Shown one piece after another: positions 35,901 to 45,669 of a stretch of 64,000 nt of DNA; position 1 is the first letter of the stretch, and every line of letters begins with the position of its first letter. This DNA comes from DAOPJM01 sp964490325 (GTDB lineage Bacteria; Bacillota; Clostridia; Christensenellales; CAG-138). Location of the stretch: positions 30,153 through 94,152 of the forward strand of contig CAZBBX010000004.1 of assembly GCA_964490325.1 (NCBI GenBank), given 5' to 3'. Made by a program: the position numbers and the translations under genes. The notes below the pieces were generated by a model. That model did no database searches, was not told where the DNA came from, and was given only the letters and a program-made list of their open reading frames with translations.

Positions 35901-37767
35901 ATGTCTTATCCACAAATTTACATTCCATTTTGGGTGGATTAGAAACTACATCCGCACACGCATGCGGATGATTCCATCTAATATTTACATTCCATTTTGG
36001 GTGGATTAGAAACAAACGCCCTGTCAAGCCCTAGAAAATCCCGAAATGTATTTACATTCCATTTTGGGTGGATTAGAAACGCCAGCTGCTTAACGCACTG
36101 TCTGATATCATCGATGATTTACATTCCATTTTGGGTGGATTAGAAACGCCGTGTAATCCTCGCCACCGTAAGCCGCATCAATAATTTACATTCCATTTTG
36201 GGTGGATTAGAAACCATGATACCGTCTACAGTGTACAGCCACATATTCAGATTTACATTCCATTTTGGGTGGATTAGAAACTTCGTATTTTGCTGTGCTG
36301 TCCGTTAGTTTGTTTATATTTACATTCCATTTTGGGTGGATTAGAAACCCATCCTCAACAGCTGCCGCTTCCAGCTTGGAGAATTTACATTCCATTTTGG
36401 GTGGATTAGAAACTTGATGCACGCGTGAAACAATCTTTGCCATCTTTATTTACATTCCATTTTGGGTGGATTAGAAACGGACGCCCTTGTCGTCCACCAC
36501 CGCGCCGCAAAGCGATTTACATTCCATTTTGGGTGGATTAGAAACGCAACTGTATTGCCCGACCGCAAAGGACATTGAAGATTTACATTCCATTTTGGGT
36601 GGATTAGAAACACGGTATATGCACTCCCGTGGCGCAGGCAGACCTAATTTACATTCCATTTTGGGTGGATTAGAAACTCGGGCAGCGAAACACGTGCACC
36701 TACATCCACCTCGATTTACATTCCATTTTGGGTGGATTAGAAACGGCGAGATCAAGCTGTACAAGGCGTTTCGCGGGCAGATTTACATTCCATTTTGGGT
36801 GGATTAGAAACCAAATCAGCTTGTTTGGAGCGGAGCCGGAGAAATCGATTTACATTCCATTTTGGGTGGATTAGAAACCACGTAGGCGTATGCCGCCGTC
36901 GTGGGCATAGTGTATTTACATTCCATTTTGGGTGGATTAGAAACGCCCCGTCGTCATGTCGTAGATCAGCGCGGACGGAAATTTACATTCCATTTTGGGT
37001 GGATTAGAAACCAAGTGAAGATTAACGAATACGTTCACTATATCAAAATTTACATTCCATTTTGGGTGGATTAGAAACGAGTTGAGGAGTACACGCTAGC
37101 TCACTCCCTGCAATTTACATTCCATTTTGGGTGGATTAGAAACGAAGCGGCAGCTGTTGAGGATGGAGAGCATTCTTGATTTACATTCCATTTTGGGTGG
37201 ATTAGAAACAACCGTTGTAGTTTCCAACGAAGCGTAAAGAAGGAGATTTACATTCCATTTTGGGTGGATTAGAAACCGTCCACGGACTCAGCAACACGGT
37301 AGATGCAAGCATATTTACATTCCATTTTGGGTGGATTAGAAACGGGACGCTGGCACGGCGGAATATACACATTAACCGATTTACATTCCATTTTGGGTGG
37401 ATTAGAAACCTACTCCACCTACATCGTTAACCGCGCTGGGTGGGCATTTACATTCCATTTTGGGTGGATTAGAAACGTGGATATTAAACTGTACGACGCG
37501 AATTTTGAGACCACATTTACATTCCATTTTGGGTGGATTAGAAACCGCTTCAATTTGAGATGTCGATCCACGCTGATGATGATTTACATTCCATTTTGGG
37601 TGGATTAGAAACNNNNNNNNNNNNNNNNNNNNNNNNNNNNNNNNNNNNNNNNNNNNNNNNNNNNNNNNNNNNNNNNNNNNNNNNNNNNNNNNNNNNNNNN
37701 NNNNNNNNNNNNAGATGTCGATCCACGCTGATGATGATTTACATTCCATTTTGGGTGGATTAGAAAC
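32912..37767 (-). CRISPR. Type I-B CRISPR array, about 72 repeats
   Basis: A 31-base repeat (plus strand RTTTACATTCC, then ATTTTGGGTGG, then ATTAGAAAC) alternates with spacers of 34-38 bases. I read about 70 complete spacers plus a final partial one after an N run. Orientation is minus: read that way the repeat starts GTTTCTAATCC and ends GGAATGTAAAT, and the leader and cas2 lie on the right. Clostridium I-B repeats, e.g. in C. difficile, end ATGTAAAT, which becomes the crRNA 5' tag. Repeats are otherwise identical; repeats 2-10 from the left (oldest end) have C instead of T at the last base. Spacers 35214-35284ff and 36148ff are duplicated. Confidence 0.97.
37613..37712. other. Assembly gap (100 N) inside the CRISPR array
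   Basis: The 55 bases before the gap (end of a spacer plus one repeat) are identical to the 55 bases after it, so the two contigs overlap by exactly 55 bases at the leader-proximal spacer. The true gap may be zero, or may hide newer spacers. Confidence 0.9.
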
Positions 37768-37777
37768 CTTATGTAGA

Positions 37778-37806
37778 AATATACTACATTTTTAGCCACT
37801 TTTCAA
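37778..37806 (-). promoter_or_regulatory. CRISPR leader promoter
   Basis: On the minus strand TTGAAA (37801-37806), 17 bases, TATATT (37778-37783). Transcription would begin within a few bases of the first repeat at 37767. A second -35-like TTGACA lies at 37816-37821. ATGTAG/CTACAT (37771-37788) form an inverted repeat over the -10. Confidence 0.65.
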
Positions 37807-38141
37807 GTATGAAATTGTCAAGGTGCTGTTTTTTCCAAAGTTAGTTCTGCGGCAATGCGGGGTCACAAGGCGATTTTCCCTAAACCACACAGGTTTCGAG
37901 CCTTGTCGATGTCCCGCACTTTTTACAACAGCATAGGTCGACAATTCCCCCTTTCCAAACAGGAGCTGCGCCTGCGCCCTTTGCCGATGATTCGATCCCG
38001 CGTGGCAGACGATGTATCGTTCCTTCCCGACTCTGTTTGCGGCAGACATCCGGCAAACACGCTCAACCGTTCCTCCTTCTTTTCATGCAGTACGGTCGGC
38101 TGCCCAAGAGTCCAAATCGATCCCTTAGCAGCATCGATCCG
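37807..38141 (-). other. CRISPR leader region between cas2 and array
   Basis: This is about 335 bases without a convincing gene. The part near the array is A/T-rich as leaders are; the part toward cas2 has normal composition. I see no further feature. Confidence 0.5.
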
Positions 38142-38438
38142 TCACAAGAATCGTTCTGGTGTTTCTGCTGCGTCAGTAAGGAGCTCTTTTTTCATCCACA
38201 CATTGTTTCTTGCGGTAAACAGGATGCAGGAATCCCGATCGCTGCGCAGGCTTGCGGACAGATCCATCTTCAGCGCCATCAGCTGCGGCGGGGTCAGTTC
38301 GCCTTCAAACACGGAGTTCTGGATGTGCGACAGGTATCGTTTGCAGGTCTTGAACACATTTCGCAGTGCTCTTGCATCCGCTGCACGTTCTTTTTCCGCC
38401 GAGGACAGCGCAATGTCGTACATACAGATCACGTACAT
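38142..38438 (-). CDS. cas2: CRISPR-associated endonuclease Cas2
   Basis: This 98-residue ferredoxin-fold protein pairs with Cas1 in the spacer integration complex. MYVICMYDIA at the start carries the conserved Asp8; CKRYLSHIQNSVFEGELTP is the family pattern. It starts 3 bases after cas1 and is the last cas gene before the leader. Confidence 0.93.
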   Translation of the reverse strand: MYVICMYDIALSSAEKERAADARALRNVFKTCKRYLSHIQNSVFEGELTPPQLMALKMDLSASLRSDRDSCILFTARNNVWMKKELLTDAAETPERFL

Positions 38439-38441
38439 TTT

Positions 38442-39434
38442 TCACCACCAGATCCGAAAGCCTTCATATGGCTTCTCGCCCATCAGATGCTTGATCAGCT
38501 TATAGCATTCCAAACGGATCAGATGCTGATAACTGACCTCTCGATTCAGGTCCTTATGCGTGATGGTCTGCTTCATACGTTTATCAAACTCCTCAACGAT
38601 CTTTCGAATGCCCTTTTCCTTGATCCTTAGGTACGCAAGGCTCGCGTCCAGATCGTCATCTGTGATCTGGTTTCTATTCAGCATGGAAAAGATAAGGCGG
38701 TCAACGATGAGCGGCTTGAACACCTCGGAGATATCCAACGCAAGGGAAAAGCGCTTTGATCCGGGCTCATGCAGATAACTGACGGTAGGGTTCAGCTGCG
38801 TATGATAGATCTCGGACAGCACCTTTGTATACATGATGGAATTACAATAGGACAGCAAGGTATTGATCAGATTATCAGGCGGACGCCGAACACGCTTGCT
38901 AAAATCGATCTGCTGATCGATTATCGTATTGAAAGCTTCATAATACTGTCGGTGGATCATCCCCTCACAACCCATCAATTCTTGGATGCTGCTCGTATTT
39001 TCGATCAAATCGATATACCGTCTTACCTCTTGCATTTGCGCGGAAACATCCTTGCCCCGTCCATTGTAGTAGCGCAGATTGCGATAGATGTTTTCAGCGG
39101 CGGCAGTAACAAATTCCTGTGCGATCTTCATTCGCAGCGCAGGGTCGGCATAGTGCGCTGCCTGCTGCGTCAACAGCTGACCGCTCACACGCGTCTCGCG
39201 GGGATAGAAGGAGCCACAGTAGAACTCATAGTAGTTGAACATATGCACAGGAATGCCCTTTGCGCCCAGAAACGCAAAGAGCGCACTGTTAAAACGCAGG
39301 CTGCCAAACGCATAGATGTCGTAGACCCGTTCTATCGGGATATCCTTTTTTGTGCCGTCCTCCGTTTCAAAGGTAAGGCTGTTGTCTCTGCGCTGCAGCT
39401 CCCCCGATGAAAAGAGATAATAGGATCCGTCCAT
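38442..39434 (-). CDS. cas1: CRISPR-associated endonuclease Cas1 (type I-B)
   Basis: This 330-residue integrase inserts new spacers at the leader end. Visible family features are YYLFSSGELQRRDNSLTFE at the N-terminus, the metal-binding Glu in SSIQELMGCEG, His in PTVSYLHEPG and the Asp/Glu in LALDISEVFKPLIVDR. The start MDGSYYLF is behind AAGGAGTGC. Subtype by context is I-B. Confidence 0.95.
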   Translation of the reverse strand: MDGSYYLFSSGELQRRDNSLTFETEDGTKKDIPIERVYDIYAFGSLRFNSALFAFLGAKGIPVHMFNYYEFYCGSFYPRETRVSGQLLTQQAAHYADPALRMKIAQEFVTAAAENIYRNLRYYNGRGKDVSAQMQEVRRYIDLIENTSSIQELMGCEGMIHRQYYEAFNTIIDQQIDFSKRVRRPPDNLINTLLSYCNSIMYTKVLSEIYHTQLNPTVSYLHEPGSKRFSLALDISEVFKPLIVDRLIFSMLNRNQITDDDLDASLAYLRIKEKGIRKIVEEFDKRMKQTITHKDLNREVSYQHLIRLECYKLIKHLMGEKPYEGFRIWW

Positions 39435-39518
39435 ACCGCACTCCTTCTGTCCCGCCGAGATCATTTATCTGCACTTGCCGCCTGCTGCAAGGCCGCGCTT
39501 TACAGGGAAAGGCTCTTT

Positions 39519-40007
39519 CTATATATAGCACAGCTCATAGAATGCACATTTTCGGCACACGTTGACCCGCGTGCAGGCAGGCGGCGCAGCTTTGCTTTCC
39601 ATGATCGCTTGTATGGCGATAAGCTCTTGCTCGATCCGCTGCGCATCCTCTGTGGTGAGCGTCACCTTTTGAATGAAGTTTTCCGTGGGCACGCGCAGTT
39701 CACCCGTAGTTTCCACGCCCTTTTCTCGAAGAACATAGAGGTAGTATTGGAGCTGCGCAATGGCGGCATCCTTTTCGGCACTGCTTTTTTTGATCTCAAA
39801 CACGGTTTTGTCGCGCATGAAATCAATGCACGCACGCTCGTCTATCATAATGTGCTTATGCTCCCGCGCATAGGAGCCTTCATCGATCAGCTTACCGATC
39901 TGCACGTTATCCGAATTTTCTTCCATGCAAATATCGTGGGAGACATACCACAGCTTTCTTGGGCAAATATGATAGTATGCAAAAAGCATTCCCGAAACGC
40001 AGTTCAT
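39519..40007 (-). CDS. cas4: CRISPR-associated exonuclease Cas4
   Basis: This 162-residue iron-sulfur nuclease trims prespacers and helps select the PAM. It has the N-terminal YHICPRKLWY Cys, the nuclease motif II-III HIMIDERACIDFM...VFEIKKS, and the C-terminal cluster CTRVNVCRKCAFYELC. The ATG overlaps the cas3 stop as ATGA; an in-frame ATG two codons earlier is possible. Confidence 0.93.
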   Translation of the reverse strand: MNCVSGMLFAYYHICPRKLWYVSHDICMEENSDNVQIGKLIDEGSYAREHKHIMIDERACIDFMRDKTVFEIKKSSAEKDAAIAQLQYYLYVLREKGVETTGELRVPTENFIQKVTLTTEDAQRIEQELIAIQAIMESKAAPPACTRVNVCRKCAFYELCYI

Positions 40008-42253
40008 AGGCATCGAAAATCGTCGGACTCGACGTCGTCCCTTGCTTGCAGCTCCAGACCGCAGCCGCAGAGCGTTTCCGCGCAAAAGGTATAGGGGAAG
40101 CGCGCACGATATATGCGCGGCAGCTGCGGGTGTTTGGCACACAACGGAAGATAGGCGGCGTCGATCCTTCCGTTGCTTCGCCGCTGATAGGAGGTGGATA
40201 TGGAAACGGTCTCATCGAGCAAAAGCGCTTCCGCCTGTAAGCGCTCGTGCAGCGACCTGCTTGCCAAGCCGTTTTCGATCCGCTCCAGTGTTCCATCGTT
40301 CAGCATTCGGTCAAAGGTCGCTTCGTCCATGACGCTGATGCTTGCGATCTCGCGGAACTTTTGCAGCGCTTCTTTGCCCTCCATGCCGTAGACAGGCAGA
40401 TCCCGCAAGGCGTTATAGCTCTTTGTAAGCGCGGCATAGTATGCGCTTTTGCGCAGCGCCGCAGCATCGTATACCGTTTCGACATACCGACACTTGTCCG
40501 CTTCGGAAAATGGCTTGCCGCAGTATTGCAGCAGGTATTCCACGGAGCGGCTGTTGATCAGTTCGTCTCGATATACGGAATGCGCTTCCGCCGTGTCATA
40601 GATGCGCACATTAGGCGTAAGTGCCGTGTACTCACGCTTGCGATAGCAGCGCCCCATGCGCTGCAGCAGATTATCCGCAGGGCACAGCTCCGTATAGAGC
40701 AGATCAAAGTCCACATCCAAGCTTGCCTCGACCACCTGCGTTGTGACCCAACAGCCAACAGCGTACGTCGAACGGGAGAAGCGGAGTATGGCCTCCTCCA
40801 GCAGACGTCTGTGCCCACGCTTAAAGCGGGCATGCAGCACACGCACATTCACGCCGAGGGTCATCAGCCTGTTATATACCGCATCCGCTTTGTTGACCGT
40901 GTTGACAATGACCAAGACCTTATGCGTCTTGGCAGCCTCGGCTATGGCGGCATAATCAAGATCGCCCTCCGTAAAGGAGGGAACATGGCGGATATAGGGC
41001 GTAAGGAAGGGGCCGATATTGGTAAAGGGAATGCCCTTGCGCTGCATGAAGTCCGTCAGCACCGGCGGCATGGTAGCGCTCATGATCGTAAAATGACCGC
41101 CAAGCTGCGTAAGGTACTGCAGCCCCATGATGAGTTTTGCAGCGATGTCGGGGGAGTAGGCTTGGATCTCATCGATCACCACGTTGGCGTTATGCAGGAC
41201 GGCAGGCAGTATCTCACTGCCGTTATACTTGTATACAAAGGTAAAAAGCTGATCGACCGTGCAGACGGTCAACGGATAGGAGAAGAGCCTTGCCGTTTTG
41301 CTGCGAGTGAGCGCCTCGTCCAAGTTGTCGCTTTCCCACAGTACGTTCAAAGCGTCCGAATGCAGCAGCCCGCAGGCGGCAAAGCCATACTCCGTTGCCT
41401 GCGTCCCGTGCAGCCGCTCATAGATCGCGTTGATGGACACCTTGAGGGGCAACGTATAAAACAGCTTACCTGCTCCGTTCCAAAGGCAAGCTGCTTCCGT
41501 CTTTCCCATACCGGTGGATGCGGTGACGATCAGGTTTTGTCCGCGAAGCGACTGCATTGCGGCTTGGACGGGGCGAAAGGCAAAGCCCTGCTTTCGCATC
41601 TTGTCTTCCACCACTTCTGCTATCGACAGACCGTTTTGAAGGGGAGACAGCTCGATGGGCAGCCGCTCAAACGAGCTTGCCGCGTAATCCAGACGATTGA
41701 GTGTTCCCTTGATGAGCGCGTACCGCAAGTAGCTTTGCACCGAGCTGCTTGCGGCGTTCATGTTTACGCGGCTGAGATAGTCTGCGGGGAGCTTAACTCC
41801 CACAAACGGGGAAAGGTCCTCATCCAAAGCGCGGCGGACGTCATCGTTGCTTCTTGGATCGCGGGCATGGTGATAAAAGACGGCTTTTATCAGCAGGGAT
41901 GTATCCTCACGCCCAAAGCGGGCGTCCAACTGCTCCAAGGACAGAAAGGCGGGACTCAAGTACCCGTGGGGCAGCTCCTTGATGGCACAATACAACTTTT
42001 CCCGTTCTGCATTTTCCGCAAAGTCCATGTGCCGGGCGGCGGCGATCTTTTTGCGGAAAGCATAATTAAGCTTGCCCAGATCGTGCGTGCGCGCAGCCTC
42101 TCGGATCAGGGCAAGCTCTGTTGTGTCCAAACAGTCAGGATACACGGCTAACAGTTCGTCAAGCTTTTCCAAGAGCCTCGCTGTATGTTGCGCTATGGTT
42201 TCCGACGGCTTGGATTTTGCATAGCAACAGGCTGTCAGGGCTTGAACATCCAT
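40004..42253 (-). CDS. cas3: CRISPR-associated nuclease-helicase Cas3 (HD + DExD/H)
   Basis: This 749-residue effector degrades DNA marked by Cascade. The N-terminal HD nuclease has HD at 57-58 (THDLGK) and HH at 128-129. The helicase has Walker A STGMGKT (246-252), motif II DEIQ (361-364), motif III SAT (392-394), and motif VI QRMGRCYRK. I chose the ATG at 42253 behind GGAGAG; an ATG at 42268 is 5 codons upstream. It is placed between cas5 and cas4. Confidence 0.94.
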   Translation of the reverse strand: MDVQALTACCYAKSKPSETIAQHTARLLEKLDELLAVYPDCLDTTELALIREAARTHDLGKLNYAFRKKIAAARHMDFAENAEREKLYCAIKELPHGYLSPAFLSLEQLDARFGREDTSLLIKAVFYHHARDPRSNDDVRRALDEDLSPFVGVKLPADYLSRVNMNAASSSVQSYLRYALIKGTLNRLDYAASSFERLPIELSPLQNGLSIAEVVEDKMRKQGFAFRPVQAAMQSLRGQNLIVTASTGMGKTEAACLWNGAGKLFYTLPLKVSINAIYERLHGTQATEYGFAACGLLHSDALNVLWESDNLDEALTRSKTARLFSYPLTVCTVDQLFTFVYKYNGSEILPAVLHNANVVIDEIQAYSPDIAAKLIMGLQYLTQLGGHFTIMSATMPPVLTDFMQRKGIPFTNIGPFLTPYIRHVPSFTEGDLDYAAIAEAAKTHKVLVIVNTVNKADAVYNRLMTLGVNVRVLHARFKRGHRRLLEEAILRFSRSTYAVGCWVTTQVVEASLDVDFDLLYTELCPADNLLQRMGRCYRKREYTALTPNVRIYDTAEAHSVYRDELINSRSVEYLLQYCGKPFSEADKCRYVETVYDAAALRKSAYYAALTKSYNALRDLPVYGMEGKEALQKFREIASISVMDEATFDRMLNDGTLERIENGLASRSLHERLQAEALLLDETVSISTSYQRRSNGRIDAAYLPLCAKHPQLPRIYRARFPYTFCAETLCGCGLELQARDDVESDDFRCL

Positions 42254-42270
42254 ATCCGTGCTCTCCATCT

Positions 42271-43053
42271 TCAGACTAAGTAAACGGGTATCTCCTTGTC
42301 TTCGAAATAGTCCGCAAGCGTCATGCCGCTTTGCGCCAACTGCGTTCCCTTGCAGATGCAGCGCACCGTGCAGCGTTCCGCCCATTCGCGCATCTTATCG
42401 GCCTTTGACGCAGTTATAGCCGCCTCCGTCTTTTTCTTGTTCTTTGGCAGCGGTTTGATGTCGTGGTACGCAAACACCTTGCCGATCGAATAGATCGTAC
42501 CGGGCAGCGCATCCTCGGACGCCGCGGTCGGAACGTACATGTCGTAATACGCCAACGGCGTCTGCGATGCGGCGTGCAGCGTCACCGCCTCCACGCTGTC
42601 GAAACGGATCAGATCCTCATATCTGCCGAGGCTGGGATACACAGGCGGATCCGCCAAGGCCGCTACGATCACGTCGACGTCCGCTACGTCCTTCGGCGCG
42701 ATATGCAGCAACAGCTCGACATCCGTGAGGAGCTCATAACTGTGCGGACCGCGGCCCACGCCATCCAACTCACCGCTCCCGTCCGCCCGATCAACGCCAA
42801 AGGCGTGTCGCCCGGGTTCATACTTGATGGGACCAAAGCTATAGTTCGTTGCGTAATCGTTCACAACGCCCGCTGTATTGCCTTGGACGCCAATGTCCAT
42901 GGGGTGATAGCTTTTCCAGCCGCAAAGCGCATGGACCATACCGATGACAGAGGAAAACGGCGGCAGCGGATAGCTCTCCTTAATTAAAAAGCTGGCGGGC
43001 TTTCGATAGTTGGGCATCTGCTGGAACGCGTGGATCCGTACTGCCCTAATCAT
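42271..43053 (-). CDS. cas5: CRISPR-associated protein Cas5 (type I-B)
   Basis: This 260-residue RAMP protein caps the crRNA 5' tag in Cascade. It begins MIRAVRIHAFQQMPNYRKPA, then SYPLPPFSSVIGMVHALCGW, the Cas5 N-terminal RAMP fold; PKNKKKTEAAITASKADK is a basic patch near the C-terminus. The ATG overlaps the cas7 stop by 8 bases. Confidence 0.9.
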   Translation of the reverse strand: MIRAVRIHAFQQMPNYRKPASFLIKESYPLPPFSSVIGMVHALCGWKSYHPMDIGVQGNTAGVVNDYATNYSFGPIKYEPGRHAFGVDRADGSGELDGVGRGPHSYELLTDVELLLHIAPKDVADVDVIVAALADPPVYPSLGRYEDLIRFDSVEAVTLHAASQTPLAYYDMYVPTAASEDALPGTIYSIGKVFAYHDIKPLPKNKKKTEAAITASKADKMREWAERCTVRCICKGTQLAQSGMTLADYFEDKEIPVYLV

Positions 43054-43948
43054 GGTATTCTTCCCGTACACGGGTACGCAGAGCATCGAACAAAACGGAG
43101 ACGGAGGAGGCGTTGAGCTCCTTCACGGCTTCTTCAGAATTGAGGAAAGCACCATCCACGATGCCTGCAAGCGTATTCATGCGCGTATCTTCGCAGGAGT
43201 CCGCCAGCTGCGCAAGCTGCTTGACGTCCAAGCGACCCCGCACAACACGGCAGCGTCCTTCAAAGTAGGGCGCCTTTCTTGCATATACGCCGCCAATTGC
43301 AAAGATGGGGGAAAGGTTTTCGCGGCGTCCCTTGATGTCGCGGTACAGGAACTGAATGGTCTCCAACAGATCACACACGCGCTGCGCACGCAGTTCGGGA
43401 GCGATCTCGGAGTGGCTGTTTGGATCCACGCCAACGCGGTCCAGATCGATGGTCAGCGTATAGCAATACAGGGAATGCTGGATCTCGCTTTGCGCAATGC
43501 TGTTTAGAATTGGTTTGCCCTGCACATCGCCTCTGGAGGAAAGCCCCATATTGGTCAGAAAATCCAGATCGCTGTTATACGGTTCCAGCGCGATGGCGTT
43601 GCTCAAGCGCACGACTGCGCTGCGAACGTCCGCTCCGCCTGCATCGTCGTTTTCCTTGCTTTTGCTGCGAGTCTTCATATAGCCGAACAGATCGATCTCG
43701 GGATACTCATCGATCTTGGCGGACGGCGCAAACTGTACGACGCCGTTTTCGCCATGGACAGGGGTGTCGTCTGCGCCCATCTGCTTTACGATGCTGTAGC
43801 GCATGGCCTGCCTTGAAATGTAGCTGTACATGTTTCCGTCGCCGCGGCTCATCTTTTTGAGGGAAGTGATGTTGCCGATCCCCTCTCCGTAGTTGGCGCT
43901 TTCCGCCTCGAACACGATCGTAAGCGTAAGACCTTTTCTGCTAAGCAT
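43046..43948 (-). CDS. cas7: Cascade backbone protein Cas7 (Cst2/DevR family)
   Basis: This 300-residue protein forms the crRNA-binding backbone. The start KGLTLTIVFEAESANYGEGIGN and the middle SAVVRLSNAIALEPYNSDLDFLTNMG are the Cst2/DevR signature of the I-B (Tneap) subtype. Start MLSRKGLTL is behind AAGGAGGAG. Confidence 0.93.
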   Translation of the reverse strand: MLSRKGLTLTIVFEAESANYGEGIGNITSLKKMSRGDGNMYSYISRQAMRYSIVKQMGADDTPVHGENGVVQFAPSAKIDEYPEIDLFGYMKTRSKSKENDDAGGADVRSAVVRLSNAIALEPYNSDLDFLTNMGLSSRGDVQGKPILNSIAQSEIQHSLYCYTLTIDLDRVGVDPNSHSEIAPELRAQRVCDLLETIQFLYRDIKGRRENLSPIFAIGGVYARKAPYFEGRCRVVRGRLDVKQLAQLADSCEDTRMNTLAGIVDGAFLNSEEAVKELNASSVSVLFDALRTRVREEYHD

Positions 43949-45665
43949 TGGTGTTCTCCTCCTTATTGTCCCTTTTTCCCTGCATCTCCGCACCGGATTT
44001 CAAGCCAAGCAGAAATGCAAATGCAAGCTGTTGAAAGTCCTCATCGGATTCAAAGCAACCGAAAAGGATGTCCGGCACGGGTTTTCCGATACCGGAATAG
44101 GTACGAATGAGCAGTTCCAAATACCGCTCGCGATTGACAAGCGATGCTGCGTTCAATAGCTGATATACCAGTCCCCGCAGTCGGTTATCCTTGTCCGCTT
44201 CCAATACGACGTCCTTTGTCAGCAGAGCACGGAGCCTGCTGCCCTCTTGCTTTGCCACATACGCACGCTTGATGTTGCCTTCCACCTTATTTCCTCCCTT
44301 GCTGTTGATCTGAATGTTGAGTATGCTGCCAAGGTTTTCAATGCGTCTTCCGCTGTCGAGCGCGATCCGCAAAAGCAAGGCGATCAGCGGGTATTGATTG
44401 CGGCCGAGTACGACGTTTTCTATGCACTGCCGAAATACGTTAATGCCCGTATTTCCATATTTTGCGTACAAAGGTCGGATCCGCTCAAAGTCTCGTCGGC
44501 AGTTCACAAAGACTTCGATCGCGGATCGATCTACCGTACGCATGGAATAGTGATCCAGATCCTTCTCTCGGATAATGACTTGAATGTTGGACAGACGTTC
44601 CTTGAGCGCCGTCAGCTTGTCCATGGTAAATGCCGCATATATGCTTGCAAACCCATCGTTGCTCGGCACTTCACGTTGGTTCAGGGCATTCATGGAACCC
44701 AGCAAAATGCTTACATCGGAATTGTTGTTGATGAAGATGGCGTCCCGTCCTCTGTACTCGAAGCCCAGCGGGGCAAGCGCGCCGACAAAGGCGCAGAGGG
44801 GACACAGATAGGCGTCGGGATTCAAATTCCAGTAGTACGAGCGCTTCTTGCCAAGATCGTTCGCCGTATCCGTAAAGGTGGAAAGCGGCAGTTCCTCGTA
44901 TGTGCCGAGGGGCGTTTTTCCCCTCGCCACCTTTCCGCATTGGATACAGAGCACTCGACCACCCACCTGCTTGACGTCCGCTTCCTCGGTGCCGATCATG
45001 AGCCGCAGCGGATCGACGAATTTTTGGTTGAAGGCGTCCCCGGGATCGGTCTCGCGATAGTGGAAAAATGCTGCGCCGCTTCCCTTGTTGTCCACATAGA
45101 AAAGCTTGATCTGATCGTACATAATGTCTCGAAATACGAGCTGCCGTTCGATCTCATCCTGCTGCAAAAGCGCGTGCAGCTCGTCATATGTTGCTTTCTT
45201 GAGAGCCTGATCCTCCTTGGAGGCCTTGATCTTCGCAACAAGCGACCCGATCGGCGCATCAACGCCCTTATCCCGCAGGATCTGATAGGCGGATTGATAG
45301 CTGGGCTTATTGAGCATGTCCAGCATGGGCTTATACAGCTCATCGGCCTTCTTGCAAAACTCCCGCGTATAGTCGCCATTGGCTTGTGCATAAAGCTTGT
45401 CCAGCTCAGCTTTCTCAGCCAATACACGAGAAAACTTGGTCTGCTCCTTCAAATGGTACACGAGCGTGTCCACAAACAGCTTGCCAAGATCACGGGTCAA
45501 AAGGTAATCACGGGAAACCAGCAGCGATTGTCCGGAGAGCTGATACTCCCTGCCTTCGCAGCAGTCCCCGTAATCCTCGTCATAGCGCAGCATGTGAATA
45601 AGCCCTACGACGCCGGCATTATACAGGAAGTCCTGTAAACGAAATTCTACGAATTCCCCCGTCAT
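43941..45665 (-). CDS. cas8b1: Cascade large subunit Cas8b1 (Cst1 family)
   Basis: This 574-residue protein is the PAM-sensing large subunit. It begins MTGEFVEFRLQDFLYNAGVVGLIHML and has a four-cysteine zinc motif CIQC ... CPLC near 239-291, typical of Cst1. Start is behind AAGGAGGTG. It overlaps cas7 by 8 bases. Confidence 0.92.
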   Translation of the reverse strand: MTGEFVEFRLQDFLYNAGVVGLIHMLRYDEDYGDCCEGREYQLSGQSLLVSRDYLLTRDLGKLFVDTLVYHLKEQTKFSRVLAEKAELDKLYAQANGDYTREFCKKADELYKPMLDMLNKPSYQSAYQILRDKGVDAPIGSLVAKIKASKEDQALKKATYDELHALLQQDEIERQLVFRDIMYDQIKLFYVDNKGSGAAFFHYRETDPGDAFNQKFVDPLRLMIGTEEADVKQVGGRVLCIQCGKVARGKTPLGTYEELPLSTFTDTANDLGKKRSYYWNLNPDAYLCPLCAFVGALAPLGFEYRGRDAIFINNNSDVSILLGSMNALNQREVPSNDGFASIYAAFTMDKLTALKERLSNIQVIIREKDLDHYSMRTVDRSAIEVFVNCRRDFERIRPLYAKYGNTGINVFRQCIENVVLGRNQYPLIALLLRIALDSGRRIENLGSILNIQINSKGGNKVEGNIKRAYVAKQEGSRLRALLTKDVVLEADKDNRLRGLVYQLLNAASLVNRERYLELLIRTYSGIGKPVPDILFGCFESDEDFQQLAFAFLLGLKSGAEMQGKRDNKEENTNA

Positions 45666-45669
45666 GGCT

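Noticed and set aside
32912..37767. Array transcribed on the plus strand because repeats there end in GAAAC
   Set aside because: The minus reading ends ATGTAAAT as in Clostridium I-B repeats, and the promoter, leader and cas2 are on the right side, so minus is far better supported.
33230..37800. Many short open frames inside the array with repeated FTFHFGWIRN or SNPPKMECK peptides
   Set aside because: They are translations of the repeats and spacers, without starts or ribosome binding sites.
40247..42151. 634-residue open frame antisense to cas3, and a similar 463-residue frame antisense to cas8b1 (44247-45638)
   Set aside because: Cas3 and Cas8 motifs on the minus strand are complete; the antisense frames have no family features or start signals.
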